Part shown: positions 44,904 through 55,803 of the stretch, one piece after another | How positions within the stretch are numbered: position 1 is the first letter of the stretch | Layout of the letters: the number at the start of each line of letters is the position of its first letter | Assembly: GCF_001429605.1 (NCBI RefSeq) | Contig: NZ_LMSS01000003.1 | Span: 401,823 to 465,822, forward strand | Direction of reading: 5' to 3' | DNA length: 64,000 nt | From: Phycicoccus sp. Soil802 | Lineage (GTDB): Bacteria > Actinomycetota > Actinomycetes > Actinomycetales > Dermatophilaceae | Position numbers and translations under genes: made by a program | The notes under the pieces: model-generated | What the model was told of the DNA's origin: nothing | The model's database searches: none | Seen by the model: the letters and a program-made list of their open reading frames with translations, nothing else

Positions 44904-45396
44904 GGTTGTGGGACTCGGTCTGGACCTCGTCGTCGGCGCCGTGGCCGGAGTTGGCGCCCTCGCTGGGCTCGCGCTCCTTGCGCCGCAACAGGAACGACGC
45001 CAGGGCCAGCAGGATGATCGTGCCGGACAGCAGCCCCATCAGCCGGAGGGTGTCGGCGAACTCGGGCTTGCCCAGCAGGTCGGGGGCCTTGACCGAGAGC
45101 ACGACGATCTCCTTGATCGAGGCGATGATCCCCACGAGGAGGAACGGCTCGGCCACCAGCTCGCGCCGGTTCAGGGTGGTGCGCACGGCGAACAACAGCT
45201 CGACGACGATGAAGACGAGCAGGAGCAGGTCGAGGATGTCGGCCACGACCTCGACCACGGTGCCGCTGCCGAGGTCGCCGAAGGTCAGGGCCGTCTTGCC
45301 GATCACGACGGCCGCCACGGCGAACAGGATCACCGCCACCGCGAGGTAGACGACGTTCTCCACCCGCTCGATGGTCTCCTCGATCCAGTCCGTCAT
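44890..45396 (-). CDS. PsiE-family membrane protein
   Basis: This 168-residue protein has four membrane segments (NVVYLAVAVILFAVAAVVIG, VADILDLLLLVFIVVELLFA, LVGIIASIKEIVVLSV, LRLMGLLSGTIILLALASFL), a cytoplasmic RTTLNRRELVAEPF loop and an acidic tail. This fits the phosphate-starvation-inducible PsiE superfamily; its function is unknown, and there is no evidence here for phosphate control. The last codons and the stop lie in the 52-bp palindrome. Confidence 0.8.
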   Translation of the reverse strand: MTDWIEETIERVENVVYLAVAVILFAVAAVVIGKTALTFGDLGSGTVVEVVADILDLLLLVFIVVELLFAVRTTLNRRELVAEPFLLVGIIASIKEIVVLSVKAPDLLGKPEFADTLRLMGLLSGTIILLALASFLLRRKEREPSEGANSGHGADDEVQTESHNPGSM

Positions 45397-45409
45397 GGCC
45401 TCATCCTGC

Positions 45410-45461
45410 CGGGTTCGAGGTATTCGGCGGCCGGATTCCGGTAGCGGATTACCTCGAACCG
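45410..45461. repeat. CCGGTTCGA-type dyad element, second long copy
   Basis: Arms ggttcgaggta (45412-45422) and tacctcgaacc (45450-45460) flank ttcggcggccggattccggt and a few more bases. It is about 87% identical to 35647-35697. It lies between the divergent PsiE-like gene and edd, just upstream of the PsiE start. Confidence 0.8.
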
Positions 45462-45601
45462 GAAATCTCTACTCGTCCGTATCCCGGGACGGTCGGAAAG
45501 CAGCGAGTGGCCTGCCTCACACTTGTGAACGGAATCACACGCGCGCGCCAACGTCGCCGTTCGCGCGGTCCCCGTCCCGACCGCCGAATCCGAGGAGCCC
45601 C

Positions 45602-47523
<1,922 letters not shown>

Positions 47524-47527
<4 letters not shown>

Positions 47528-48243
47528 CCACCAGCGCCACCACCACGAACGTCACCACCGGCGTGACCACCACCAGCGTGACCACCACCGATCCAGGAGC
47601 GGGCCGCACTGTCCTGCGCGACGGCGCCGACGTCCTGGCCCTGGCTCCGGTGATCCCGGTCGTCGTGGTCGACACCGTCGAGCAGGCGGTGCCGCTGGCT
47701 CGCGCACTGGTGCGCGGCGGCATACCGGTCATCGAGATCACGCTGCGCAGCGAGGCCGGGCTCGGCGCCATCGAGGCCGTGGCCGCGCAGGTGGAGGGCA
47801 TGGTCGTCGGTGCGGGCACGGTGGTGACGCCCGCGCAGGTGCAGCAGGTCAAGGATGCCGGCGCGCAGTTCCTGGTCACGCCGGGCTCGCCGCCGCGGCT
47901 GCTCGAGGCGGCCCTGGCCAGCGGCCTCCCCCTGCTCGCGGGCGCGGGCACGCTGACCGAGATGCTGACCCTCGCCGAGGCGGGTCTCGAGGCGATGAAG
48001 TTCTTCCCGGCCGAGGCCAGCGGTGGGCGCCCCTACCTGTCGGCGGTCTCCGGGCCGTGTCCGCAGCTGCGCTTCTGCCCGACCGGCGGCATCACGCCCG
48101 AGACGGCCGCGGCCTGGCTCGCGCTGCCCAACGTCGGCTGCGTCGGCGGCTCCTGGCTGACACCGAAAGACGCTGTGGCGCAAGAGGACTGGGCCCGGAT
48201 CGAGGCCCTCGCAGCGGAGGCTGCCGCGCTGCGCCTCGCCTGA
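47524..48243 (+). CDS. eda: KDPG/KHG aldolase with Thr-rich N-terminal extension
   Basis: This 239-residue class I aldolase splits KDPG to pyruvate and glyceraldehyde 3-phosphate. The catalytic Glu is in PVIEITLRSEAGL and the Schiff-base Lys in AMKFFPAEASGG, with FCPTGGITPETAAAWL and GSWLTP near the end. The ATG overlaps the edd stop (ATGA). The first ~24 residues are almost only Thr, Ser, Val and Asn (TSATTTNVTTGVTTTSVTTT), which is not typical of the family and is encoded by an acc/gtg-rich near-repeat. The core starts at about VLALAPVIPVVVV. Confidence 0.95.
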
Positions 48244-48247
48244 AGCA

Positions 48248-48290
48248 CGGGTGGCAACGCGTCGCGTGAGGGGCGACGTGTTGCCACCCG
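48248..48290. terminator. Hairpin terminator after edd-eda
   Basis: An 18-bp stem with one G-T pair (cgggtggcaacgcgtcgc 48248-48265 / gcgacgtgttgccacccg 48273-48290) and a 7-base loop starts 4 bp after the eda stop. It is a clear terminator candidate. Confidence 0.8.
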
Positions 48291-48627
48291 GTGGTCACCA
48301 GAAGGCCGGAGACGGCATCGGTGCCAATGGGCAGGCAACAGGTCGCCGGACATGGAACAGCCCGTGGGCCTCGCCTCGCCGCGATCGAGCGGCTCGGCGT
48401 GCGCAGGGGACGACCTGCGCGGCCCACGGGCTGCGGTGAACTGCTTGGGATTGCGCCGGATGGCGGACCTCGAGCAGTCGAGGTGCGCTAGCGCGCAGTC
48501 ACCTCACGCGTCCAAATTGAAATCACTTCTTGGACCACCTCCCTTCCGTGTAGCTCGACGCTAAGTCGGGAAGGTCGCCCTGTGCAACAGCTTTCTTGAA
48601 GTCGTCGGCTTCGCGAGACGGCCAGGG
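48291..48627. other. Gene-free stretch with a 13-bp inverted repeat
   Basis: I see no supportable gene. Arms cagcccgtgggcc (48358-48370) and ggcccacgggctg (48421-48433) are perfect complements 50 bp apart. The following ~130 bp (48500-48590) is noticeably richer in A/T than the neighbourhood and has no long frame. It may be a decayed gene end or an unrecognised RNA; neither is supported further. Confidence 0.4.
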
Positions 48628-49272
48628 TCAGACGGAGGTGACGACCTCGTCGTAGTCGAGGCGGGGCAGGCGGTCCATCCAGGCGCCCTCGGCGGGGCGG
48701 CCGATGTTGACCACGGCGATGGTGCGGTGGGCGCCGTCCGGGAAGAACTCGCGGTCCACGCCCGCAGCGTCGAACCCGGTCATCGGGCCGGCCGCGAGGC
48801 CCGCCGCGCGGACCCCGAGGATGAAGTAGGCGACCTGGAGGGTGCCGTTGAGCAGGGCCGAGCCCTCGCGCATCTCGTCGTTGCCGGCGAAGATGTCGCG
48901 GGCGCCCTCGAAGTGCGGGAACACCTTGCCGAGCTCGTCGTGGAAGTCGGTGTCGGCCGCGAGGATCGCGACCAGGGGAGCGGTCGAGGTCTTCGCCTTG
49001 TTGTTGCCGCCCATCAGCTCGACGAGCCGACCGCGAGCCTCGGGGGTGCGCACGAGGACGATCCGCAGTGGCTGGTTGTTCATCGACGTCGGGGCCCACT
49101 TGACCAGGTCGTAGATGGCGCGCACCTGCTCCTCGGACACCGGCTCGTCGGTGAAGGCGTTGGCGGTGCGGGCGTCCCGGAACAGCAGGTCCTGGGCCTC
49201 GGGGGAGAGCTCGAGGTGGTCAGCGGCGAACTGGGCCTCGAGGTCGGTCAGGGAGTCGTGGGTCTGGGTCAT
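48628..49272 (-). CDS. Nitroreductase-family protein (RutE-like malonic semialdehyde reductase type)
   Basis: This 214-residue FMN-dependent oxidoreductase fold protein shows LLFRDARTANAFTDEPVSEE, DLVKWAPTSMNNQPLRIVLV, LLNGTLQVAYFILGVRAAGL and AGPMTGFDAAGVDREFF. The arrangement resembles the RutE/HadB branch of nitroreductases, which reduce small aldehydes or nitro compounds using NAD(P)H. No rut genes are adjacent, so the physiological substrate is open. Two starts are possible: ATG 49272 (used) or ATG 49296, which would add eight residues and has a GGGGAA upstream. Confidence 0.88.
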   Translation of the reverse strand: MTQTHDSLTDLEAQFAADHLELSPEAQDLLFRDARTANAFTDEPVSEEQVRAIYDLVKWAPTSMNNQPLRIVLVRTPEARGRLVELMGGNNKAKTSTAPLVAILAADTDFHDELGKVFPHFEGARDIFAGNDEMREGSALLNGTLQVAYFILGVRAAGLAAGPMTGFDAAGVDREFFPDGAHRTIAVVNIGRPAEGAWMDRLPRLDYDEVVTSV

Positions 49273-49442
49273 GAGTGGTTGAACAGTCAACTTCATGGTT
49301 GCATTCCCCAACCACGAACCCACAGGTCAGAGGCCTGCGAGCACGCTATGGGGAGATTGGGCCGGGCTGGGGGAATTGCTCCGTTTGTCGCCCGGCGCAT
49401 CGTCGCTGCTATACACGAGGGGTGCCTTCCAGGACGAACGCG

Positions 49443-52400
49443 ATGACGCGTGGCCACCACCGGCTCTCCAGTGCCTCCGGGCTGCGGGCGGTGTTCACCG
49501 ACGATGCCTGTCTGGCCCGCCTCGACGCAGCCGCGACGTCCCTGGTGATGTACCCAGCCAGTGCCCACGAAGCAGGCCCGGCCAACCTCTACCTGCGCCG
49601 GCTCGACGGTGCCGCGGCCGCTTGGGTGCCCCTGCTCGGACCGTCCAGCCGCAGCGTCGTGACGTGGTCGGAGCGCGGTCCCGTCGCGACCGGCGAGTGG
49701 GAGGGCCTGCGGTATGCCGCGTGCTACCGGCTCGCGGAGGGCGCGCCGGCGTGGTTCTGGCAGGTCAGCGTCGAGAACACCCGCGACACCGAGGTCGTCG
49801 CGGACGTGGTCCTCACCCACGACCCGGGCCTCGCGCCCTACGACGCGATCCGCACCAACGAGTTCTACGTCAGCCAGTACCTCGACCTGACGCCCGTCAC
49901 CACGGCCCACGGGACGGCCCTTGCCGTGCGGCAGAACATGCCCGGCCAGGCGGTGCCCTGGCTGCTGCTGGGGTCGCTGGCGCAGGGGCACGGGTGGGCG
50001 ACCGACACCCTCCAGCTGGTCCGCGGGGCCGCCCGGCCGGGGGTGCCCGAGGCGCTGTCCGTCGCCGAGCTCCCCTCGCACCGGCTCCAGCACGAGCACG
50101 CCCTGGTGGTGCTCCAGGACGCCCCCGTGCAGCTCGCCGCCGGCGGGCGCCACGACACCGGCTTCTACGGGATCTTCAGCCCCGACCACCCCGACGCCAC
50201 GTCGGGTGCGGACGCCGCGTGGGCGACGCAGGCCCTCGCCCAGCCCGAAGCCGAGACCAGCGATCTCCTGTCGCGGAGACCTGCCGACGGTGGCAAGCGC
50301 GCCGGAGCCTCGCGCTCGTTGTTCAGCGCGTCGCCCGCCTTCGCGGCCGACGACCTCGACGCCGACACCCTCGCCGAGCTGACCGGACACTCCGACCCGC
50401 GCCACGTCGAGACCGACCCCGACGGCGCGCTGCTCTCGTGGTTCGGCGGCGACGGCTCGCACGTCGTCACCGCAGCCAAGGAGCGCGACGTCCTGCGCCC
50501 GCACGGACACGTGCTGCGCACCGGCGACGCCCTCGTCCCCGACACCGGCACGCTCACCTCCACGCTCTGGATGACCGGGGCGTTCCACTCCCAGCTGACC
50601 CGTGGGCACGTCGGCCGCGACCGGTTGCTGTCGACCCGCCGCGGCTACCTCGGGGTGCAGCGCGCACACGGCCTGCGGGTGTTCGTCGAGGACCCGACGG
50701 CGCCCGGTGGCTGGGCGCTCCTCGAGCTGCCCAGCGCCTGGGCGCTGCGCACCGACGGCGCCACCTGGTGGTACGCCCGCGACGACCTGGCCCTCGAGGT
50801 CGGCTCCACCGCGACCCCGGGCGCCCACGAGCTCGGGCTGTCGGTGCGCTGGCTGTCCGGCGCACCTCGTCGGCTGCTCGTGGCCCTCAACGTCGCCCTG
50901 TCCGGCGACGACGGCCTCGACCCCGCGGCATACGACGTCGTCACGCACGACGGGGGCGTCGAGGTCGGCGACGGCTCGACGACCCTGCACCTCGGGTGGT
51001 CGGCCGGGGCCGTGTCGGTCGCGGGCGACGGCCCGCTCTTCGCCGACGGCGCGGACCGCGGCACGCCCTGGGTGACGCTCGACATCGAGCCGCGGGGACG
51101 CTTCTCACTGACCCTCGCGGTCACGTCCGACGCCGCCGACCTCGAGGTGCGCCCCACCTCCGACCAGCACCTCGGTGAGCAGTGGCCGGCGACCGTCGCC
51201 GGGGCGCTGCGGCTGACGCCGGGCGCGACCGACGCGGGTCTGGCTGCCGAGGTGGCGCGGATCGACACCGCCCTGCCCTGGTTCACCCAGAACGCCCTGG
51301 TCCACTACCTCTCGCCCCGCGGGCTGGAGCAGTACTCCGGCGGCGCCTGGGGCACCCGTGACGTCTGCCAGGGGCCGGTCGGGCTCCTCACGGCGCTCGG
51401 GCGCGACGCCGAGCAGCGCGACGTCCTGCTGCGGATCTTCCGGGCCCAGAACGCCCGGGGCGACTGGCCGCAGGCGTTCGACTTCCTCCCGCCCCTCCCG
51501 GAGGCCGGCCAGCACGACGCCCACGGTGACGTCCTCTACTGGCCCGTGCTCGCGGTGGGCGACTACCTGCAGGCGACGCGGGACACCTCCCTGCTGAGCG
51601 AAGGCCTTCCCTTCGTGGGCGACGACGGGCTGACCGCTCCCGTGTCCGTCGAGGACCACCTGCGCCGCGCCCTCGACCGGGTCGCGGAGGTGCGGGTGCC
51701 CGGGTCGGCCCTGCCGGCCTACGGCCACGGCGACTGGAACGACTCGCTCCAGCCGGCCGACCCGCATCTGGCCGCCCGCCTCGTCTCCACCTGGACCACG
51801 GTGCTGCTCGTGACCGCGCTGCGTTCGCTGGCCGCCGGCCTGGAGTCGTGCGAGGTCGCGCCCGACGTCGTCGCCCGCGCCCGTGCGGCGGCCGACGCTG
51901 CCCACACGGCGATCACCGACGACCTCGTCGTCGACGGCGTGCTGCCCGGCTACGTGCTGCTCAACGACGACGGGTCGTCCGAGCCGCTGGTGCACCCGCG
52001 GGACACCCGCACCGGACTCACCTACGGCGTGCTGCCCTGGATCCACGCGATCTCGGCCGACCTGCTCAGCCCCGAGCAGGCGCGACACCACCTCGACCTC
52101 ATCGACGAGCACCTGCTCGGGCCTGACGGTGCGCGGTTGTTCGACCGCCCCGTCACCTACCGCGGTGGGCCGATGAGCGTCTTCCAGCGCGCCGAGGCGA
52201 GCACCTTCTGGGGCCGCGAGATCGGGCTCATGTACATGCACGCGCACCTGCGCTACGCCGAGGCCCTCGCGCGGGTCGGCGACGCCGACCGGCTCTTCGC
52301 CGCGCTGTGCCAGGCCAACCCGATCGGCGTCACCGAGCGCGTGCCGCGCGCCCGGCCGCGCCAGAGCACGACCTACTACTCCTCGTCCGACGGCGTCTTC

Positions 52401-52811
52401 GACGACCGGCTTGACGCCAGCAAGCGGTATGCCGCGCTGATGGCCGGCGACGTCGACCTCGAGGGCGGGTGGCGGGTCTACTCCTCCGGGCCCGGTCTCT
52501 ACCTGCGACTGCTCGCGGAGACGCTGCTCGGCGTCCGGTCGCGGGGTGACCGGGTAGAGCTCGACCCCGTGCTGGCGCCCGGCCTCGACGGCCTGACCGC
52601 CCGGATCCCGTTGGGAGACAAGCGTCTCCAGGTCACATACCGGGTGGGCTCGGCGGGCTCCGGCGTGGTGCGGGTGACCTCGGGTGGTCGCGAGCTCACG
52701 ACCACGGCCCTGGCCAACCCCTACCGTGCGGCCGGCGTCAGCGTGGCCCGGGCCGACCTGCTCGCCGGGGCGTCGGGCGACGACATCGAGCTCACGGTGC
52801 AGCTCGCCTGA
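49443..52811 (+). CDS. GH94-type glycoside phosphorylase (oligoglucan/cellobiose phosphorylase family)
   Basis: This large 1122-residue protein has an N-terminal super-beta-sandwich half (~1-560) and a C-terminal (alpha/alpha)6 barrel. Barrel motifs are LSPRGLEQYSGGAWGTRDVC, LLRIFRAQNARGDWPQAF, the proposed general-acid region YGHGDWNDSLQ (Asp764), and RRSTTYY-like ARPRQSTTYYSSSDGVFDD, followed by GGWRVYSSGPGLYLRLL. GH94 enzymes phosphorolyse beta-glucosides (cellobiose, chitobiose, 1,2-beta-oligoglucans). The size and opening sequence recall 1,2-beta-oligoglucan phosphorylases more than cellobiose phosphorylase, but this is not proven. There is no signal peptide. No transporter or regulator is adjacent. 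Confidence 0.85.
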   Translation: MTRGHHRLSSASGLRAVFTDDACLARLDAAATSLVMYPASAHEAGPANLYLRRLDGAAAAWVPLLGPSSRSVVTWSERGPVATGEWEGLRYAACYRLAEGAPAWFWQVSVENTRDTEVVADVVLTHDPGLAPYDAIRTNEFYVSQYLDLTPVTTAHGTALAVRQNMPGQAVPWLLLGSLAQGHGWATDTLQLVRGAARPGVPEALSVAELPSHRLQHEHALVVLQDAPVQLAAGGRHDTGFYGIFSPDHPDATSGADAAWATQALAQPEAETSDLLSRRPADGGKRAGASRSLFSASPAFAADDLDADTLAELTGHSDPRHVETDPDGALLSWFGGDGSHVVTAAKERDVLRPHGHVLRTGDALVPDTGTLTSTLWMTGAFHSQLTRGHVGRDRLLSTRRGYLGVQRAHGLRVFVEDPTAPGGWALLELPSAWALRTDGATWWYARDDLALEVGSTATPGAHELGLSVRWLSGAPRRLLVALNVALSGDDGLDPAAYDVVTHDGGVEVGDGSTTLHLGWSAGAVSVAGDGPLFADGADRGTPWVTLDIEPRGRFSLTLAVTSDAADLEVRPTSDQHLGEQWPATVAGALRLTPGATDAGLAAEVARIDTALPWFTQNALVHYLSPRGLEQYSGGAWGTRDVCQGPVGLLTALGRDAEQRDVLLRIFRAQNARGDWPQAFDFLPPLPEAGQHDAHGDVLYWPVLAVGDYLQATRDTSLLSEGLPFVGDDGLTAPVSVEDHLRRALDRVAEVRVPGSALPAYGHGDWNDSLQPADPHLAARLVSTWTTVLLVTALRSLAAGLESCEVAPDVVARARAAADAAHTAITDDLVVDGVLPGYVLLNDDGSSEPLVHPRDTRTGLTYGVLPWIHAISADLLSPEQARHHLDLIDEHLLGPDGARLFDRPVTYRGGPMSVFQRAEASTFWGREIGLMYMHAHLRYAEALARVGDADRLFAALCQANPIGVTERVPRARPRQSTTYYSSSDGVFDDRLDASKRYAALMAGDVDLEGGWRVYSSGPGLYLRLLAETLLGVRSRGDRVELDPVLAPGLDGLTARIPLGDKRLQVTYRVGSAGSGVVRVTSGGRELTTTALANPYRAAGVSVARADLLAGASGDDIELTVQLA

Positions 52812-52833
52812 CTCGGCAGAGCGGGCCCTTGAA

Positions 52834-52909
52834 GTCGGCCAATTGCCCGACTCTCAGGGCTCTCGGGCGCGGATTGCGCGGAAAACCGGCCAATTGGCCA
52901 GGTTTCTCA
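52834..52909. repeat. Dyad element D (CGGCCAATTG half-sites, 51-bp spacing)
   Basis: gtcggccaattgcccgac and accggccaattggccaggt have AATT centres at 52841 and 52892, 51 bp apart. It lies between the convergent GH94 and SDR genes, and its right end (ggtttctcagg) contains the SDR stop codon (tca, 52907-52909). Same architecture as elements A-C. Confidence 0.8.
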
Positions 52910-53647
52910 GGACTCGCGGTGCACCTTGTGGGGAGCGGCCTGGACGCGCGGCTTGATGACGAGCAGGTCGATGTTGACGTGGGCCGGCCGCGAGACCATC
53001 CACCCGATCGCGTCGGCGATGTCCTGCGCCACCAACGGCTCGGACACCCCGGCGTAGACCTTGTCGGCCCGCTCCTGGTCGCCCCCGAACCGGGTCAGCG
53101 CGAACTCCTCGGTGCGCACCATGCCGGGCGCGATCTCCTCGACCCGCACCGGTTGGTCGACCAGCTCGAGCCGCAGCGTCTCGGTCAGCGCCGCCACGGC
53201 GTGCTTCGCGGCGACGTAGCCCGACCCGCCCTCGTAGGCGACCCGTCCGGCGATCGACCCGACGTTGAGGATGGTGCCCGCACCCGAGGCGACCAGGGCG
53301 GGCAGCAGCGCCTGGGTGACCTGGAGGGTGCCGATGACGTTGGACTCGAACATCCCGCGCCAGTCCGCCACGTCGGTGTCCGCCGCCGGCGCCAGGCCGA
53401 GCGCACCGCCGGCGTTGTTGACGAGCACGTCGAGGCGCTCGCCCACCTCGGCCGCGAGCCGCGCCACGTCGTCGGCCGAGGTCACGTCGCACACGACGGC
53501 CCGGCCACCGATCTCGGCTGCCACCGCCTCGATCCGGTCGGCCCGCCTCGCGGCGCAGACCACCTCGAAGCCGTCCGCGGCGAGGCGTCGGGCGGTGGCC
53601 TCCCCGATGCCGCTGCTGGCCCCGGTCACCACGGCGAGCTTGCTCAT
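52907..53647 (-). CDS. Short-chain dehydrogenase/reductase
   Basis: This 246-residue classical SDR has the cofactor loop TGASSGIGEATARRLAADGF, an acidic/basic selector CAARRADRIEA suggesting NADP(H), NNAG (LVNNAGGALGL), catalytic Ser in NVGSIAGRVAYEGG and the YVAAK Tyr/Lys pair. The later SDR segment EIAPGMVRTEEFALTRFGGD resembles the broad YdfG/serine-dehydrogenase-like group acting on 3-hydroxy acids. The substrate is not fixed. Its ATG overlaps the upstream gene's stop (ATGA), so it is co-expressed with a hot-dog-like protein. Confidence 0.92.
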   Translation of the reverse strand: MSKLAVVTGASSGIGEATARRLAADGFEVVCAARRADRIEAVAAEIGGRAVVCDVTSADDVARLAAEVGERLDVLVNNAGGALGLAPAADTDVADWRGMFESNVIGTLQVTQALLPALVASGAGTILNVGSIAGRVAYEGGSGYVAAKHAVAALTETLRLELVDQPVRVEEIAPGMVRTEEFALTRFGGDQERADKVYAGVSEPLVAQDIADAIGWMVSRPAHVNIDLLVIKPRVQAAPHKVHRES

Positions 53648-54378
53648 GCGCTACCTCCTGCGGGTCGAACTGCACTGGGGTTGATGGCGATCCACGTCGC
53701 CTCGGCCTGCCCGAGCAGGCGGCCGTCGGCGGCATACAGGGCGGTGCCGCTCTGGTACTTGCGGCCCTCGCCGCCGCGCGGCCACGCCATCACGACGTGT
53801 TCCTCGCCGACCGCGGGGAGGCTCGCGACCTGAGCGGTCATGGTGCCGAGCACCATCGGTCGTCCGGCGATGCCGGAGGCCCAGCCACCGGGGCAGTCCA
53901 GCGCCGCCCACACCGTCTCGAGGGTGACGTCCGCAGCCGGGACCCACGCCGCGGCATACGCACCGTCGCCCTCGGCGACCCGACCGGGCTGGAGCCGGAG
54001 CCCGTCGCCGCGCTCGCGACCCGTGCCGCACGAGAAGCAGGTGGGGAAGGGGTGGGCGGCCAGGCCCTCGTACCCCTCGCCCGCCGTCGTGGCAGCGGCG
54101 AACGACACAGGCGCGGGTATGCCGGTCGGCGCCAGGGCGGCGCCGACCGTCGCCTGCGCGACCGGGTGCTCGCCGTCGGCGACCTCGAGGGACCGCCGTC
54201 CGTCGGTCTCGCCGTGGACGACCTGCAGGTCACGGTCGAGCGGGGGAGGGGTGCGCAGCCGCACGGTGACCGACTCGTCCGGCCCCGGCTCGAGGAGCGC
54301 GGCGGCATGGCCGCTGACCCAACCCCCGTTGCCCGACTCGGGCGGACCACAGAACCGGGACGGCACGACGAAACCCAT
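53644..54378 (-). CDS. Hot-dog-like conserved protein with CxxC motif, coupled to SDR
   Basis: This 244-residue cytoplasmic protein has a conserved FPTCFSCGTGRERGDGLRL segment with a Cys pair near the middle, flanked by DLQVVHGETDGRRSLEVADG and VWAALDCPGGWASGI ... YQSGTALYAADGRLLGQAEA. The last part resembles the end of acyl-CoA thioesterase hot-dog folds. I would not assign an activity. ATG 54378 is the only sensible start. The stop overlaps the SDR ATG, so the two may act on one substrate. Confidence 0.7.
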   Translation of the reverse strand: MGFVVPSRFCGPPESGNGGWVSGHAAALLEPGPDESVTVRLRTPPPLDRDLQVVHGETDGRRSLEVADGEHPVAQATVGAALAPTGIPAPVSFAAATTAGEGYEGLAAHPFPTCFSCGTGRERGDGLRLQPGRVAEGDGAYAAAWVPAADVTLETVWAALDCPGGWASGIAGRPMVLGTMTAQVASLPAVGEEHVVMAWPRGGEGRKYQSGTALYAADGRLLGQAEATWIAINPSAVRPAGGSA

Positions 54379-54514
54379 GTCCCTGAACCTACTGGGCCAC
54401 CGTTCTGCGCCGCGGGCGGCTGCGGGGGGCTGCTGGCTGCCGGCTGCGGTCCGGTCCGTTCGGGCGCTGGACCCGTGGGGCGGCTGTCCGCGGGACGGTC
54501 CAGAATGGCCGGTG

Positions 54515-55777
54515 ATGTCACGACCCGCTCCCGACGCCACGAGCTCCGACACGGACGGTGCCGACTTCAGCCTGCGCAGCATCGCGGTCCCGGCCTACGG
54601 GCCGACCATCATCGCGGCCATCGGCAGCGGCGCGATCGTGCCGATCGTGGCCCTCAGCGCGCTCGACCTCGGGGCGTCGCCCTCGGTCGCCGCGCTCACC
54701 GTCGGGCTGGGGCTGATCGCCGAGCTGTTCTTCGCGGTGCCGGCCGGGGCCCTGGTCCACCGGGTGGGGGAGCGTCGCGCGCTGCTGTGGGCGAGCGCCG
54801 TCGACGCGGTGGGAGCGTTCGTGGCGCTCACTGCACCCTCGCTCACCGTCCTCATGGCGACGGTGTTCGCGATGGGGTTCACCTCTTCCGTCTTCTCTGT
54901 GGCGCGGCAGGCCTACCTCATCGACGCCGTGCCGACCACGATGCGAGCGCGGGCGCTGTCCACGCTCGGCGGCGTGAACCGGATCGGCATGTTCATCGGG
55001 CCGTTCATCGGAGCGCCGATCATCCACTTCTGGGGTCCGCGCGCCGGTTTCGCGGTCGCGGTCGCGGCGGGTCTGGGCGCCGCTGCGCTGGTGCAGTTCG
55101 GGCCAGACCTGACCGCCGCACACGAGGCGCAGGCCAAGGCCGACCCAGGCGACCGCGTCCAGGTCAGCACCGCCCGAGTGCTCTGGGACCACCGCAGCAC
55201 CTACCTCACCCTCGGGCTGGGCATCATGGTCATCGGTGCGGCCAGGTCCGCGCGCCTCGTGCTGCTGCCGCTGTGGGCCGAGCACGTCGGGCTCTCTGCC
55301 AGCACCACGGCGATCATCTTCGGCATCGTCGGCGGGGTGGAGATGCTGCTGTTCTACCCGGCCGGCTCGGTGATGGACCGGTTCGGCCGGATCTGGGTCG
55401 CGGTCCCCTGCGTCGTCCTGCTCGGCGTCGGGATGCTCTCGCTGCCCCTCACGCACAGCGCACTCGCCGTGACGCTCGTCGCCCTCGTCGCCGCGGTGGG
55501 CAACGGCATGGGGTCGGGCATCGTCATGACGCTCGGCGCCGACAGCGCGCCGGAGTGGGGGCGGTCGCAGTTCCTCGGCGGGTGGCGGTTCGTCTCCGTC
55601 GTCGGCGGTAGCGGCTCCCCTGCCCTGATCAGCCTCATCACCGCGCAGGCCGGGCTGGCCGCCGCCTGCGTCTCCCTGGGCGGCCTCGCGCTGGCGGGGA
55701 CGGGCTGGCTGGCCTACTGGGTGCCCCGCTTCGACCCGGTGCGGCGAGCCGCTCGGGAAGGATCAGTGACGCGCTGA
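54515..55777 (+). CDS. MFS transporter
   Basis: This is a 420-residue major facilitator with ~12 hydrophobic segments. Motif-A loops are GALVHRVGERRALLWASAV and GSVMDRFGRIWVAV, with TTMRARALSTLGGVNRIGMF in the first half and the glycine-rich NGMGSGIVMTLGADSAPEWG in the second. It is probably an exporter of the MFS_1/drug type; the substrate is not predictable. ATG 54515 is used (a GTG lies just upstream). It is 26 bp ahead of ideR on the same strand, so iron-responsive or joint expression is possible. Confidence 0.88.
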   Translation: MSRPAPDATSSDTDGADFSLRSIAVPAYGPTIIAAIGSGAIVPIVALSALDLGASPSVAALTVGLGLIAELFFAVPAGALVHRVGERRALLWASAVDAVGAFVALTAPSLTVLMATVFAMGFTSSVFSVARQAYLIDAVPTTMRARALSTLGGVNRIGMFIGPFIGAPIIHFWGPRAGFAVAVAAGLGAAALVQFGPDLTAAHEAQAKADPGDRVQVSTARVLWDHRSTYLTLGLGIMVIGAARSARLVLLPLWAEHVGLSASTTAIIFGIVGGVEMLLFYPAGSVMDRFGRIWVAVPCVVLLGVGMLSLPLTHSALAVTLVALVAAVGNGMGSGIVMTLGADSAPEWGRSQFLGGWRFVSVVGGSGSPALISLITAQAGLAAACVSLGGLALAGTGWLAYWVPRFDPVRRAAREGSVTR

Positions 55778-55803
55778 CGGCCGCAGGTGAGAGGCTTGGG
55801 CCT

